Positions 44,238 through 44,269 of a stretch of 44,269 bases of DNA are shown here, one piece after another. The stretch is from an uncultured Lewinella sp. Its GTDB lineage: Bacteria; Bacteroidota; Bacteroidia; Chitinophagales; Saprospiraceae. The DNA lies in the NCBI GenBank assembly GCA_913057785.1, contig CAJXPD010000053.1, forward strand, positions 1 to 44,269. Reading direction: 5' to 3'. The position numbers and the translations under genes are program-made. Numbering within the stretch: the first letter of the stretch is position 1; every line of letters starts with the position of its first letter. The notes under the pieces were generated by a model. It saw nothing but the letters and a program-made list of their open reading frames with translations. It did no database searches and was not told the DNA's origin.

Positions 44238-44269
44238 TACTCACCGGGTGACTAGTCACCCGGTGAGTA
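44238..44269. repeat. Perfect 32-bp palindrome B at the right end
   Basis: TACTCACCGGGTGACT is followed at once by its exact reverse complement, filling the last 32 bases of the window. It contains the 12-mer TGACTAGTCACC (44249-44260) also found in palindrome A. Sequence beyond is unseen. It may be a regulatory site of the sigma gene 185 bases away and, at the same time, the reason the assembly stopped here. Confidence 0.9.

Noticed and set aside
1..44269. CRISPR arrays, insertion sequences, tRNA or rRNA genes
   Set aside because: No regularly spaced repeats, transposase-like proteins or tRNA T-loop patterns were seen on either strand by reading; a covariance-model scan could still find a small RNA.

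Overview
The window looks like chromosomal DNA of a Bacteroidota bacterium, most likely from the Saprospiria/Lewinella side of the phylum. Support comes from Bacteroidota-type -7 promoter boxes (TAnnTTTG) upstream of the HU gene, a small lipoprotein and a thiolase, from many short lipoproteins with an FxxSC or AAC lipobox, from a cohesin-like lipoprotein, from a transketolase split into two genes, and from protein families typical of that phylum. The exact genus is inference. No phage, insertion sequence, CRISPR array, rRNA or tRNA gene was recognised. Most of the content is metabolic.

Layout. 1-6000 (mostly minus strand): cohesin-like lipoprotein, a short SecA-type ATPase with a small exported protein upstream, a hairpin-rich repeat element (about 4006-4531), a membrane-anchored SRPBCC protein and a voltage-gated-type K+ channel. 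6185-7174: ferritin-like acyl-ACP desaturase. 7258-13618 (minus): xylose isomerase, xylulokinase, a cystathionine gamma-synthase/lyase and both transketolase halves, together taking xylose into the pentose phosphate pathway. 14280-18129: HU, a small lipoprotein, an ECF sigma factor with an overlapping membrane partner gene, and, divergent from them, a small membrane protein and a TraB/GumN protein; then a hotdog thioesterase. 18273-19691: serine dehydratase. 20154-21263: a DUF4097-like exported protein with a regular histidine ladder.

21389-28695 is the most distinctive region. A TetR repressor gene is divergent from a plus-strand cluster of SCP2-type thiolase, carotenoid oxygenase, a second thiolase with altered catalytic residues, a DUF1295 membrane protein and an ALDH3-like aldehyde dehydrogenase. 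Two copies of a 15-bp palindrome (TGRACAYYGTGTYCA) flank the thiolase -7 box. The set suggests oxidative cleavage of a carotenoid- or stilbene-like compound followed by aldehyde oxidation and thiolysis.

28832-34022 holds assorted single genes: an alpha/beta hydrolase, two lipoproteins (TIM barrel, intradiol-dioxygenase-like), a YdeI/DUF1801 protein, a zinc-ribbon membrane protein and a membrane LytTR regulator. 34130-36777 encodes a two-subunit molybdenum hydroxylase of the isoquinoline 1-oxidoreductase type. After a strong terminator, 36884-43218 is a compact histidine-utilisation operon, hutH-hutU-hutI-hutG, led by a fused MarR-GNAT regulator 6 bp before hutH. The window closes with a sigma-70 family gene that overlaps the end of hutG in convergent orientation and has two related GACTAGTC-centred palindromes upstream.

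Both ends of the window are perfect 32-bp palindromes (1-32 and 44238-44269). This is most simply explained as assembly breakpoints, but it deserves a check.
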